Source: Crotalaria pallida (Eukaryota > Streptophyta > Magnoliopsida > Fabales > Fabaceae). Taken from it: DNA of 64,000 bases. The stretch covers positions 66,202,501 through 66,266,500 of the forward strand of contig CM075651.1 of the NCBI GenBank assembly GCA_037953625.1, written 5' to 3'. The notes beneath the pieces are model-generated. The model was not told the DNA's origin and made no database searches. It saw nothing but the letters and a program-made list of their open reading frames with translations. The position numbers and the translations under genes were made by a program. This document shows, piece by piece, positions 32,686 through 42,513 of this stretch; position 1 is the first letter of the stretch, and every line of letters starts with the position of its first letter.

Positions 32686-33670
32686 TTATTTAAAAATTAC
32701 AGAAAAAAAAATCTTCCCAGGTTGTGCCTTCGTCACAGCAAGTTTAAACTTAGATCCTTCTTTCATCCCATGTCGGCTACAAAAGAAACGCCACCCTTTT
32801 GAAATATATGCTTCATTTTTACTTCTGCAACATCTAATTACCTTACACTTGTATGAGTGACCTTCTTCATCAACAATCTCATAATTCTTTCGCCTACCAG
32901 GCAATGCCTCAGATACAAAGTTTGATGAAAGCGGCTGTGTAATCACATAAATTTGACAATAACATCATCATTGATAAATAAGGTACAAATTTTAACAGGT
33001 TATTGTACAATATAAATAGAAAGCAAGAAATCATCTTACCAATAACGCTTTTTTGGATTGATATTTAGTAAGTATTTTTGATGTTGAAAAGTCATACTCT
33101 CTATTAAAAGCTGTAATATAAAAAATGGTTTATATTGTATATTAAAAAATAAGAAGACAATTACAACAAGAAGATGGAAAATTAGACAAATTTTAAAAAA
33201 AAAAATTAATACCTTCCTTTTGTGTGCATGATACACACAAACATTTTGGTAACGTTATTTTACGATAATGTGTGGGATAAGTAAAATTTTCATCATCTTC
33301 AGCCGAAGAGCGCATCAATAGAGTGTTGTTTGGAAGAGGATAGAAGATGAAGGTTACATAAGAGCCATTTGCATACAATTGCAACAGATTTTGTAAGCCT
33401 TCTGTAATGCTCAATTCTTTACCTCCACCAAGCAACTTAATACGGATTTCACTTCGGTTTCCTTTGGGGTCGATAATAGTACAAGTTTTGCATTCATCAA
33501 ATCCCAAAAATTCAGAAAAAGGAAGACTCAATTTCACAGTACTCTTCACATGAAAGCAATGAAAGAAAATAAAAAGTCATAACATAAAAAATTAATAAGG
33601 AAATATAATCATGTGAAAAAAAAAAAGCACAAACCATGTGAGGTGAACAGTAAAGCGTGAATTTCTGCAT
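32686..33670 (-). CDS. Two-B3-domain REM-type DNA-binding protein
   Basis: Four exons, 33670-33635, 33543-33213, 33110-33040, 32934-32686, all GT..AG, phases 0/1/0, give an intact 228-aa protein. The first B3 domain is residues ~1-100 (LSLPFSEFLGFDE, RSEIRIKLLGG, YVTFIFYP, NTLLM). A short linker follows, then the second B3 domain at ~147-228 (LSSNFVSEALPG, YKCKVIRC, ISKGWRFFCSRHG, SKFKLAV). B3 folds bind DNA in the major groove; REM members are plant-specific nuclear regulators. The start is ambiguous: the in-frame ATG at 33715 would add 15 residues, but 33670 begins right at the domain. A TATATATA box upstream (33754-33762) suits either start. Same gene structure as the broken copy at 28147-29093. 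It is probably functional by sequence; expression is not known. It lies ~500 bp from the satellite edge. Confidence 0.85.
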
Positions 33671-33753
33671 TTTCAATCTTGAATGCAAGAATATAGATAG
33701 AGTTAAGATGTGCAATGAGGATCAAAGGAATAACATAACAACAATGCTCACAA

Positions 33754-33762
33754 GTATATATA
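33754..33762 (-). promoter_or_regulatory. Putative TATA box of the intact REM gene
   Basis: CTATATATA on the minus strand, 39-47 bp upstream of the ATG at 33715 and 84-92 bp upstream of that at 33670. Transcription would be expected to start near 33725-33730. Confidence 0.5.
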
Positions 33763-33842
33763 GAGAAGAAAATCAGATTATATTTGAGTTAGTGAGATAA
33801 GGTTTAAGGGTTGGTTACCAATCCACTTCACCAATTTAAAGT

Positions 33843-34173
33843 AACTGAAAAAAAAAACGGTTATCATTTAAATATTAAAGCCTACAATAAAATAAAAAAA
33901 ATAAAAAATAAAACTGAAAAAAAAAACGGTTTGCCTTTCAAAATTAAAGCGTACAATACAATAAAAAAAAAGTAAAAAATAAATTTATAAAAAAAAAAGG
34001 GTTTATCATTTAAAAATTAAAGCCTACAATAAATTAAAAAAAAGTAAAAAAATAAAACTGAAAAAAAAACGGTTAGCATTTAAGAATTAAAGCATACTCT
34101 AAAATAAAAAAAAAGTAAAAAACAAAACTCAAATAAAAAAAATGGTTAGCATTTAAAAATTAAAGCCTACAAT
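33843..34173. repeat. ~71-bp AT-rich tandem repeat, about 4.7 copies
   Basis: Units of the form AACTGAAAAAAAAACGGTTA..CATTTAAAAATTAAAGCCTAC..AATAAAATAAAAAAAAGTAAAAA. The anchor AAAG(C) recurs at 33877, 33946, 34019, 34089 and 34162 (spacing 69-73). It ends exactly where the satellite begins. Confidence 0.9.
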
Positions 34174-34824
34174 AAAGTGGGGTTCACCTCATTAGAGTGT
34201 GGGGTTCACTTGGCTAAGTTCATTAGAATGTGGGGTTCACTTGCTAAGTTCATTATTTTATGTGGTTTACATCATTAGAGTGTGGGGTTCACTTGGCTAA
34301 GTTGATTACAATGTGGGGTTCACTTGGCTAAGTTTATTATTTTAGGTGGGGTTCACTTGGCTAAGTTCATTAGAATGTGGGGTTCACTTGCTAAGTTCAT
34401 CATTTTATGTGGTTTACATCATTAGAGTGTGAGGTTCACTTGTCTAAGTTGATTAGAATATGGGGTTCACTTGGCTAAGTTTATTATTTTATGTGGGGTT
34501 CACTTGGCTAAGTTCATTAGAAAGTGGGGTTCACTTGGCTAAGTTCATTAGAATGTGGGGTTCACTTGCTAAGTTCATCATTTTATGTTGTTTACATCAT
34601 TAGAGTGTGGGGTTCACTTGTCTAAGTTGATTAGAATGTGGGGTTCACTTGGCTAAGTTCATTAGAAAGTGGGGTTCACTTGGCTAAGTTCATTAGAATG
34701 TGGGGTTCACTTGGCTAAGTTCATTAGAAAGTGAGGTTCACTTGGCTAAGTTCATCAGAATGTGGGGTTCACTTCATTAAGTTCATCATTTTATGTGGTT
34801 TACATCATTAGAGTGTGGGGTTCA
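34174..34824. repeat. Satellite array, left segment
   Basis: Same ~31-bp subunits (GTGGGGTTCACTTGGCTAAG plus TTCATTAGAAT) and GTGGTTTACATCATTAGAGT spacer units as the main array. It ends at GTTCA (34820-34824), the left target duplication of the long-LTR element. Joining this to 46046 restores an exact satellite phrase, so the array is one array split by the insertion. Confidence 0.97.
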
Positions 34825-37800
34825 TGTGACACCCTTTCTACTCACCCAAATATAATATAGTAATTAAGCTTTCATATTGGATAATGTATGGACTTGTGAG
34901 TGTTAAGAAAATATGGAAAATAAAATTTTCTTTTAAAGCGGGTGCACAAATCGTCTTTTGGAATTCTTGGAAAATAAACTTTAAACCATTTCAAAACATT
35001 TGTATCGAGTTCGGCGATCTCTAAAACCTTTTCACAAATAGGGTAACATTCGCTCTTTGGAAACATCTTTGTATCATACCAGTAATCAAAGTTACCCATG
35101 CTTTGTTCGATAAAACTGATACCATCAAATAATACTTATGGCCGAGCTCTTAAATAGATTAAATCAGAGTAAGCGAAAATTATTGGACTATGCAACTGAT
35201 AGTAATATGAACATAGGTTTTATACATATATAATAAGAGTCATAATACATAGTCCCATCATGATAGTCTCCAAGACCCAAAGGTACAAGTCCATAAAAAC
35301 AGATCTATATCACAGTGTAATTACAGCCCTAGAGTACTCCAAAAGTATATCTACACGATATATACATAACCAAAATACAACTCCAGGGGTAATCACATAG
35401 ATCCGGCAGCATCAGATGTAGTAGTAGTAGCAGCAGTCTCCAAAAACACAAGTAGAAAGGTAGTAGCATCATCACCAACACAGCAGCAGCAGCAAGTTTC
35501 CTCCACAGCATCCACACATCGGACCCACTGATCCTCATCACATACCATATGCATATACCTAGGGATCATCGTCCCTCCAATCACTCCCAGCAGAATGCAC
35601 GACAGGCTCGCTCCCACTCTCATCCTCCACCGGATCCTCCTCGATCTCATCCGAGGGAGAGTGTACCCTACCACTGGGTACCGGGTCAGGTGATGGTGAA
35701 ACCCTGACTGGGCTCCCCGGATCAGAAGGGGGAATCTCCTCGCGGACGACTCTCGAAGTAAAAGGGTGAGAGCGGGTAGGTCGAAAACGAAAACTATGGT
35801 AAGAGCGAGCTGGTCGCGTGGGAGGTGGTCCATGGTAAGTGTAAAACGGGGGTACATGCATAGTGTATATGATGGGAATCCTAAATCTACGAGGACGGAA
35901 TCGGATCAACGGGTTCGGGTGGTAGAAGGTAACCTCTACCTCTCCCTCGAACACCGCGCGATGGTCCTCATAGATCCATGTGCCACTAGGAAGTGGCCGG
36001 ATCTCGATGCAAGCAATGTAACGAGACATCACCTACAAGGGCATAGGGGTAAGCAATTCTATACACATAACCAATAGAGAATAAATTGTGCAATATGAAT
36101 ATGTAAATATGCATCAATTAACAACAATCACATATAACACTTAGCAGTTAATGAATGCACATAGGATGCTCACACTTATTTCATTTATCACAATTAATTT
36201 AAATGAGTGGCATGATGCATGACTTTAGCTCTCAAGCCTATCTCCATCATACTATGTCACTCTCTGACGTCCATCCCTGACAACCCAGCACTCAACAGTG
36301 CGTTGTATTCCTAGGTATACAACAATTCGTACATTCACCTAGAATGTACACGACAAGCTTGGAATCCATGCCACCCGAGCATAGTTATAACGTGCCACCC
36401 GAGCATCGTCCCGTCATCCAAACGGTCCGTCATCCAAACGGTATAACCATATCAGCATCCACTAAGCCGACCACGTCAACAACATGTCATCAAGCAAGCG
36501 TATTGGCACTCCCAGAGGCCCTCCACATGTTTACCAAAAACATGATATACGTCCTACCATCCAAACTCCAGTATGAATGCATTAACTTTACTTAAAAGGG
36601 ATTGATTGATGTTTCGTCCTTTTATTAATACACTACGTGCCTCCCGAGCAACGTATCATCATTATTCAAATGAAACATCATAACGTCAATCAATTTCTTT
36701 TAAGTCCAGGATCACTTGGTTTATTTTCCTTTAAGAGTTACAAAATGACTTAGAATTGAAAATGGTATTTTAAGTGTCTGACTAAAAATACTCGAGTGTT
36801 TTCCAAAATACTCGAGTAGTTTATCATTTTCCAGATTCTACTCGAGTTGTTCATAATTATACTCGAGTCGTTCATGTCTTTTCAGAGATTTAGGGCTTCA
36901 GGTCTTCATAAATATACTCGAGTAGTTCATGAGATACTCGAGTATTCCATTACCCAGAATACTCGAGTAGTTCATACATTACTCGAGTGTCTAATCTGAT
37001 TCCCAAGTTGGTGCGCCAATTTTCACTCTGGTGCACCACGAAATACTCGAGTGTTTTCCTAAATACTCGAGTATATGCAGACAAATCAGAGTGAAACTTG
37101 GTTCTTACATACCATTTCAATTTCTAAACACTTTTAACCCAAACCAGTGATCACAATAGTTCATATACCATATATTGAACATGTTGCAATACTCATTTCA
37201 CATCAAATAACAAATTTGACAGAGAATCAATCCATTATGCATGAAATATACAATTTAGCAATTCAACACTTAAAATTGCAAAATAAGCACAATATTCATG
37301 AAACAAAGTTCATTTAAGTTTACATACATGATATAGAACTTGCTCAATACAGTCATAGAGCATGGATTGGTCTCCAAACCAAAGTTCCTATTCAAACTAA
37401 GCCCTTAGAGCCTCTTGGTGGCTCTCTAACACAAATAATGGAATTTAATCTCTATCTAGTGAATATAATTACTTCCCCTTACCTCTCAGACGTGAATCAA
37501 ACAAGAATTCCCCCAAAGAAAAGCTCCACAGCACCAAAAGCACTTTAACCCAACATGCAGAGCAGTTTTGAGTGCAACACCAAAGTGGAATTGGTTCACA
37601 CATGAAACATAGAATAAAATTGGGGAAATTAGGTTTTCTAGACTCTATGCCACGTAATCTAACTAAGGAAATCAAATTTGAGACTCAGAGATTCATGAGC
37701 TTACCAGAAAGCAAGATCAAAGTAAGCTCCAAGCAACACTTTGACAGAACAGACCCCAACTTCTCAGCTCCAATTCTCCCAACACACTCACTCAATCCTC

Positions 37801-38389
37801 ACGATTTTTATGTCTATACAAAGCTCGTGATGTGAGCTTTGTATTCGTGTATCACTCAAGCCTCAACACTCAGAATTGATAGAGAATCGAAGAGAACAAA
37901 CTCAGAACCCTAACTTCATCAACAAAGCAAGTTTGATCAAAAATTCTCAGCCAAGGATCGTTGATGAGCTTAAATAGGAATTGAGGAGACTCATGCAGGT
38001 CGACACGACCTCCCTGGACGTGGAATGAAGATGATTTCGTGTCACCAACACGGAATCGTTGGTGCTGACTCACCAAACGCACTAACTCGTGCAATTTGAC
38101 CCAGAATACTCGAGTTTTTCAGAAAATACTCGAGTATTTTGCCCAATTTTTGAAAAATAATTATTTTATTTACTTTCCCTCCAAAACCTTTCCTATAATT
38201 ACCTCTAGGTCCCAATCCAGGGACTAATTTGCAAAATATTTATTTTATGCACAAATTTACTCACCAAAATAAATTCTAGCAATATAAACAAAGATCTTAA
38301 TTAAAGATCAAGAATAGAAATAATTAATTATAATAAAATTTATAATTAATATTTCATTAATCCATGATTAAAATTTTTGGGGTGTTACA
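34825..38389 (-). repeat. 3' LTR (element sense) of the long-LTR element
   Basis: 3,565 bp. Holds the 157-aa ORF at 35559-36032 and twelve ACTCGAGT palindromes (36790-37072 cluster, plus 38108 and 38128). It has an extra 35 bp near 37818-37852 with a 9-bp hairpin (ACAAAGCTC / GAGCTTTGT) missing from the other LTR. Confidence 0.94.
35559..36032 (-). CDS. ORF inside the LTR, 157 aa, unknown
   Basis: Starts MMSRYIACIEIRPLPSGTW and ends in an acidic, Pro/Ser-rich tail (SPSPDPVPSGR, EIEEDPVEDESGSE). No known domain. The aligned frame in the other LTR (43718 downward) stops at codon 84 because CGA reads TGA. LTR ORFs are unusual in plant Ty3 elements. This may be a captured or element-specific accessory frame, or just an open stretch. 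Confidence 0.4.
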   Translation of the reverse strand: MMSRYIACIEIRPLPSGTWIYEDHRAVFEGEVEVTFYHPNPLIRFRPRRFRIPIIYTMHVPPFYTYHGPPPTRPARSYHSFRFRPTRSHPFTSRVVREEIPPSDPGSPVRVSPSPDPVPSGRVHSPSDEIEEDPVEDESGSEPVVHSAGSDWRDDDP

Positions 38390-38409
38390 CTACTTCCCCA
38401 CTTAAAAGG
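38390..38409 (-). promoter_or_regulatory. Polypurine tract of the long-LTR element
   Basis: On the minus strand CCTTTTAAGTGGGGAAGTAG abuts the 3' LTR. This is the plus-strand primer position. The adjacent GAATTTCGGGGACGAAATTC (minus, ~38411-38430) is an imperfect palindrome common beside this tract in related elements. Confidence 0.8.
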
Positions 38410-38861
38410 AATTTCGTCCCCGAAATTCATTCTTCAAAATTTCACGTTCTCAAATTTAAATAAAAGATTATCTTATCGTTTCTCAAAACATCTTTAGGGA
38501 AAGTCCTTCCCCACTTAAAAGAATTTCTCATATTCCCTTAATTTCTCCGTCTCAAAATGTTCCACTAAACATTTAAAATAAAACTTTTTTTTTCGAATAA
38601 CACCCTTGTGTTCAAAAGCATATACCAATCCTTTTTCTCATAAAAGAGTTTTCTTAAACTTTCTCGAAAATTATTTCATAATTAAATCCAAATAAAAATC
38701 TTTTGATCGCCCTTTTCCCGGACAAGATGTTTCAATTACCTAGCTTAAATTAAAACTTTCCCTCATAAACTTTTTCGAGAAGAACACGTTTCAATTTCAT
38801 AACATTTTACGATTACTTCAAATGAAATATTTTGGCTAAAACTTTTTCAAATAATACCTTT

Positions 38862-38903
<42 letters not shown>

Positions 38904-41015
38904 CTTCAATTAAAACATTCTCCAAAGATCTTTTCGAGGAAAAACTTGACCCGTTGCGCACTCTGATCACTCAAGCACAATTAACGAATCATTTATATGA
39001 CTTTATTCCTTAATAGTTGCAAACATTAGGGTGATCAGTCCTAATATTCAAACCATTAATAATAAAATCATTCTTTTCAGATATAACTTTTCGCAGGAAA
39101 AGTCATACGACACATCTTTAAGTTAGATGAACTTAAAGATGGGGTACTTGTCACCATTAGATACAGCTAGATAGCCAAGTGCTAGAGTTGTTTCCGTTGG
39201 GGAGACAAATACTTGTCCTATCCCGGTGGTTATTAATCTCTCTAGTCTTAACTGATCTTTCTCTTTCTGTGGCGCCCAAAGATATTTATCACATCCAACT
39301 GTGATAAGGGTTTTGATCACAGAAATTCAAATCACAGACCTGCTCAGGTTTTCAAATTACATAACGATTTAACCAACGCAATCGAAAACATTGATTACGT
39401 TAATCCCGATCAGAGAAAGGATAAACTCAAACTATCTATATTCAAATCTAACTCGCATCCTAGCAGGTTGATCACCTTTCCGAACTTAACTCGCTTTATG
39501 ACCATTCCCCTCTAACTCTTAACCCTTGATGACTCTAGCGCATTAAAACCTTAGTCTCTTACAGCTCCAACCGAATGTCCTCATAGGTATACCAGTACTT
39601 AGTCCAAAGTGATGCATCTCTTACTTTACACATAGAAATGGGCAAGTCCTTTACTTCTTATTAGCATACTCAATAATCCCCACGGTCGAAGTTTGGTTAA
39701 ATTGTCATTCTCCCATGATTAATTCACTTAACTACATTTCCACTTTTCTAATTGAATACTTCCTTTGCCCAGGTCCCCTTCATACCTGGTTTGGACATTC
39801 ATTCTATCCACTTCCCACGTCTCTCCATCGTACCTATAAATTCCACACATTCTTCCAGTATCGGGAAACTCCTTATTCGCTGATAGTTGATAGATTGCTT
39901 AAGGTTCAGACACAATCCATTCTAACTTCACATATTTGAACCTTTCGTCCGAGTCGTTATGAAACATACTTCCTCAGTCGTTTGAACTTGACGACGCCTT
40001 CTCTGAGACTATTACTTTCCCGTTCAATGTTTATCATTTCAGTTCCTTGAATCCTTCTCATGCCTCTTGAAAAACTCTCTTTAGTTCCCAAAGACTGCTT
40101 TTCAACTGTTGCTCAAATGATGTATCAATCCTTTGTTTCAATATTTGTCCTATATGATTTCTGCAAGTTCTTCGCTACACCACTTAACATAAAAGTGACC
40201 TAACTTTCTATTCATCCATCTCTTGTATGCACAATACCAAAAATTTCACTCCTAATCCCCGTATCACTTGGAATGTAAATTTTATGGTATGAAGCGAAGG
40301 ATTTCTCCCATCCATCTATGGAAATTGTATTCCTTCTCTTCCATAAATCAATCTCTTATTTCTTTTCGTCTTCCTTACTTCGAACAACCTCTTTAGTTAC
40401 CTTAAAGTCTACTCTTTGACCCAAAGTTGTCACCACCTTTCACTTTACTAGGTAGGTAATGGGGCTTAAAATCAAAGCTCCCAAACTCCCTCCACTGCTG
40501 ATAACTCTATTTCAATTCCTTCCTACTCCCTTGGTTTCTAAGCTCTCAAGACACAGGGCCATAGAGACTAAGCCTTCAAATCTCATAGAGTGAACATATT
40601 CTTTGCAAACTCCAAGTCATGTAATAAGAGCTTACTCTGTGTGTATTCGATCACTTTGATGCATACACACCTACTTTCCTTCCTTCAGACTATTCCTTTC
40701 CAGGTCCTTGCTTTGATACATGAAACTATTCTTTCATATCTTCGCATGAATCGAGTAAGAGCAACGCAGGAGAGATTGTTAGTCTTCCCCTTCAATCACT
40801 GAAAATCCTCGTTGCATTCTTGTTTCACATGAAATGCTAATCCTTCCAGATTACCTTGATTGCAAGTACTTGGCTTAAGGGAGTATACTAATGGTCCTAT
40901 ACTAGCACTTAATCAGCCCACTCTCAAAATCGCGTCTTAATACGATAAAGGTAGACAGATCAAATCGTTTCTAAAGGCTCATCCTAACACTTCCATACAA
41001 TCGTTAAGACTTGTC
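38410..41015 (-). other. Internal non-coding region of the long-LTR element
   Basis: About 2.6 kb where pol would normally lie. I see no RT, RNase H or IN motifs in the frames available. A TA microsatellite occupies about 38865-38901. Small frames (39123-39320 minus; 39715-39939 and 40590-40802 plus) match nothing known. It may be replaced or highly scrambled pol sequence. Confidence 0.6.
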
Positions 41016-42224
41016 TTAGAAACAACTTACAGGAATGCTCGTAGGGGTTTCTATCATAAAAGCATAAAATACTTCAGATATAGGCAAGGTCATATGATTC
41101 ACATATTCATAATAAACAAGTGAATGTGTAGCACTAAAATCAGACAACACATTACAGAGCTGACCGTTTAGCAAGTGATTGCCTTGCACAAGATCGGAGG
41201 ATTGGCGTGCTTCCACACCTCTAATGGTGAAAACCCTTCCTTGAACCACAGGCTTGTCAGTTGCCCCTCTTGAATTAGTCTTGGCCGGTTCCTTGCAATC
41301 TTTCGCAAAGTGTCCCGGTTTCCCACAATTGAAGCAGTTATTTGTTCCCCAACAAAAACGACCATGATGCCGACGTTTGCACTTGTCACAGAAGGGAGTC
41401 TCGCTTCGGGAGTTCCTTCCATTAATGTCCCCAACCTTTTCTTTACCTTTTCCCCGATGATCATACGGACCTTTGCCTCGATTATTGAAACCTTTGTGCC
41501 TTTGAGGTCCGTAACCCTGACTATCTTTCCTCTCTGATGCTTGCAATTTTTTTGCCTTCTTGTCATCCTCATACATCCTACACATGTCCACCAATGTAGA
41601 AAAACTTTGGATCCTTTGATAACTGAAAATAGACTTCAATTTGGGTCTTAAGCCTCCTTCAAACTTGATACACTTGCTCCTTTCATCTGGATTGTTCTGA
41701 TAATATGGAGAGTATTTCATCAATTCCTCGAACTTGGTTGCGTACTCACCCACACTCATGTCTCCTTGCTTCAGCTGCAAGAACTCCACTTCCTTCTTTC
41801 TCCTCAAATCCTCAGGGAAATATTTATTGAGAAACTTCTCCATAAATACATCCCAACTCACTTCCCTTCCTTCGTAACGCAAAAGCTGAACTGTATGATT
41901 CCACCAGTTCTCAGCCTCATCTTCCAACATATAGACTGCATACGCCACTTTCTGAGCTTCCGTGCAATCCAACGTTCTGAAGATTTTATCCATGGTATGA
42001 ATCCACTTATTAGCCTCCTCAGGTTTAAATCCTCCTTCAAATTTAGGTGGATTACAACTCCTAAAATCCATCAAACTCCTCGCCTCGGTACTACCCATAT
42101 TACACTGATGAGGCGGATTAAACGATTGCGGTGGTTGCTGAGATTGTCGTTGTTGCATAACTTCCAGCACCTCGGCAATTCTCTCTAACATCGTGTTGGT
42201 GTGATTCTGGTTTCTAGTTGCCAT
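41016..42224 (-). CDS. Gag protein with degenerate protease start
   Basis: 402-aa frame. The Gag capsid domain spans ~60-215 (NPPKFEGGFKPEEANKWI, AENWWNHTVQLL, FLNKYFPEDLRRKKE, QGDMSVGEYATKFEEL). A basic linker and two Cys-His knuckles follow (CDKCKRRHHGRFC and CFNCGKPGHFAKDC). The protease start then reads LSDFSATHSL, where active relatives have DSGATHSF, so the catalytic D-S/T-G is broken, and the frame ends soon after (SIPVSCF). Gag may still assemble particles, which fits a non-autonomous element that keeps packaging but relies on Pol from others. Confidence 0.9.
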   Translation of the reverse strand: MATRNQNHTNTMLERIAEVLEVMQQRQSQQPPQSFNPPHQCNMGSTEARSLMDFRSCNPPKFEGGFKPEEANKWIHTMDKIFRTLDCTEAQKVAYAVYMLEDEAENWWNHTVQLLRYEGREVSWDVFMEKFLNKYFPEDLRRKKEVEFLQLKQGDMSVGEYATKFEELMKYSPYYQNNPDERSKCIKFEGGLRPKLKSIFSYQRIQSFSTLVDMCRMYEDDKKAKKLQASERKDSQGYGPQRHKGFNNRGKGPYDHRGKGKEKVGDINGRNSRSETPFCDKCKRRHHGRFCWGTNNCFNCGKPGHFAKDCKEPAKTNSRGATDKPVVQGRVFTIRGVEARQSSDLVQGNHLLNGQLCNVLSDFSATHSLVYYEYVNHMTLPISEVFYAFMIETPTSIPVSCF

Positions 42225-42496
42225 ATTAGACCTGCGCTATGGGCTTATGGTCACATATGTTGCACTAAAGAAACTTTCATCACACCACATATACTAAGGC
42301 TCTATCTTAAATTTTTAAGTCTATAATCAATTGTGTCTTGTACTCAAAAGAGGCAAGATACAAACAAATCAAAGGTATCTAAAGCTCAACGAGCCAAAAT
42401 AATAGCATTCAAATAGTGTAAATACCCTGGAGATACCTGCTTGATGTTGATGGCTACCTTTCTGAACTACTTCCACTACTACAGGATCTGACTTTT

Positions 42497-42508
42497 GCTC
42501 TGATATCA
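42497..42508 (-). promoter_or_regulatory. Primer binding site, initiator tRNA-Met
   Basis: Minus strand TGATATCAGAGC, five bases from the 5' LTR, is complementary to the 3' end of tRNA-iMet with one mismatch (consensus TGGTATCAGAGC). Confidence 0.85.
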
Positions 42509-42513
42509 GTCAG

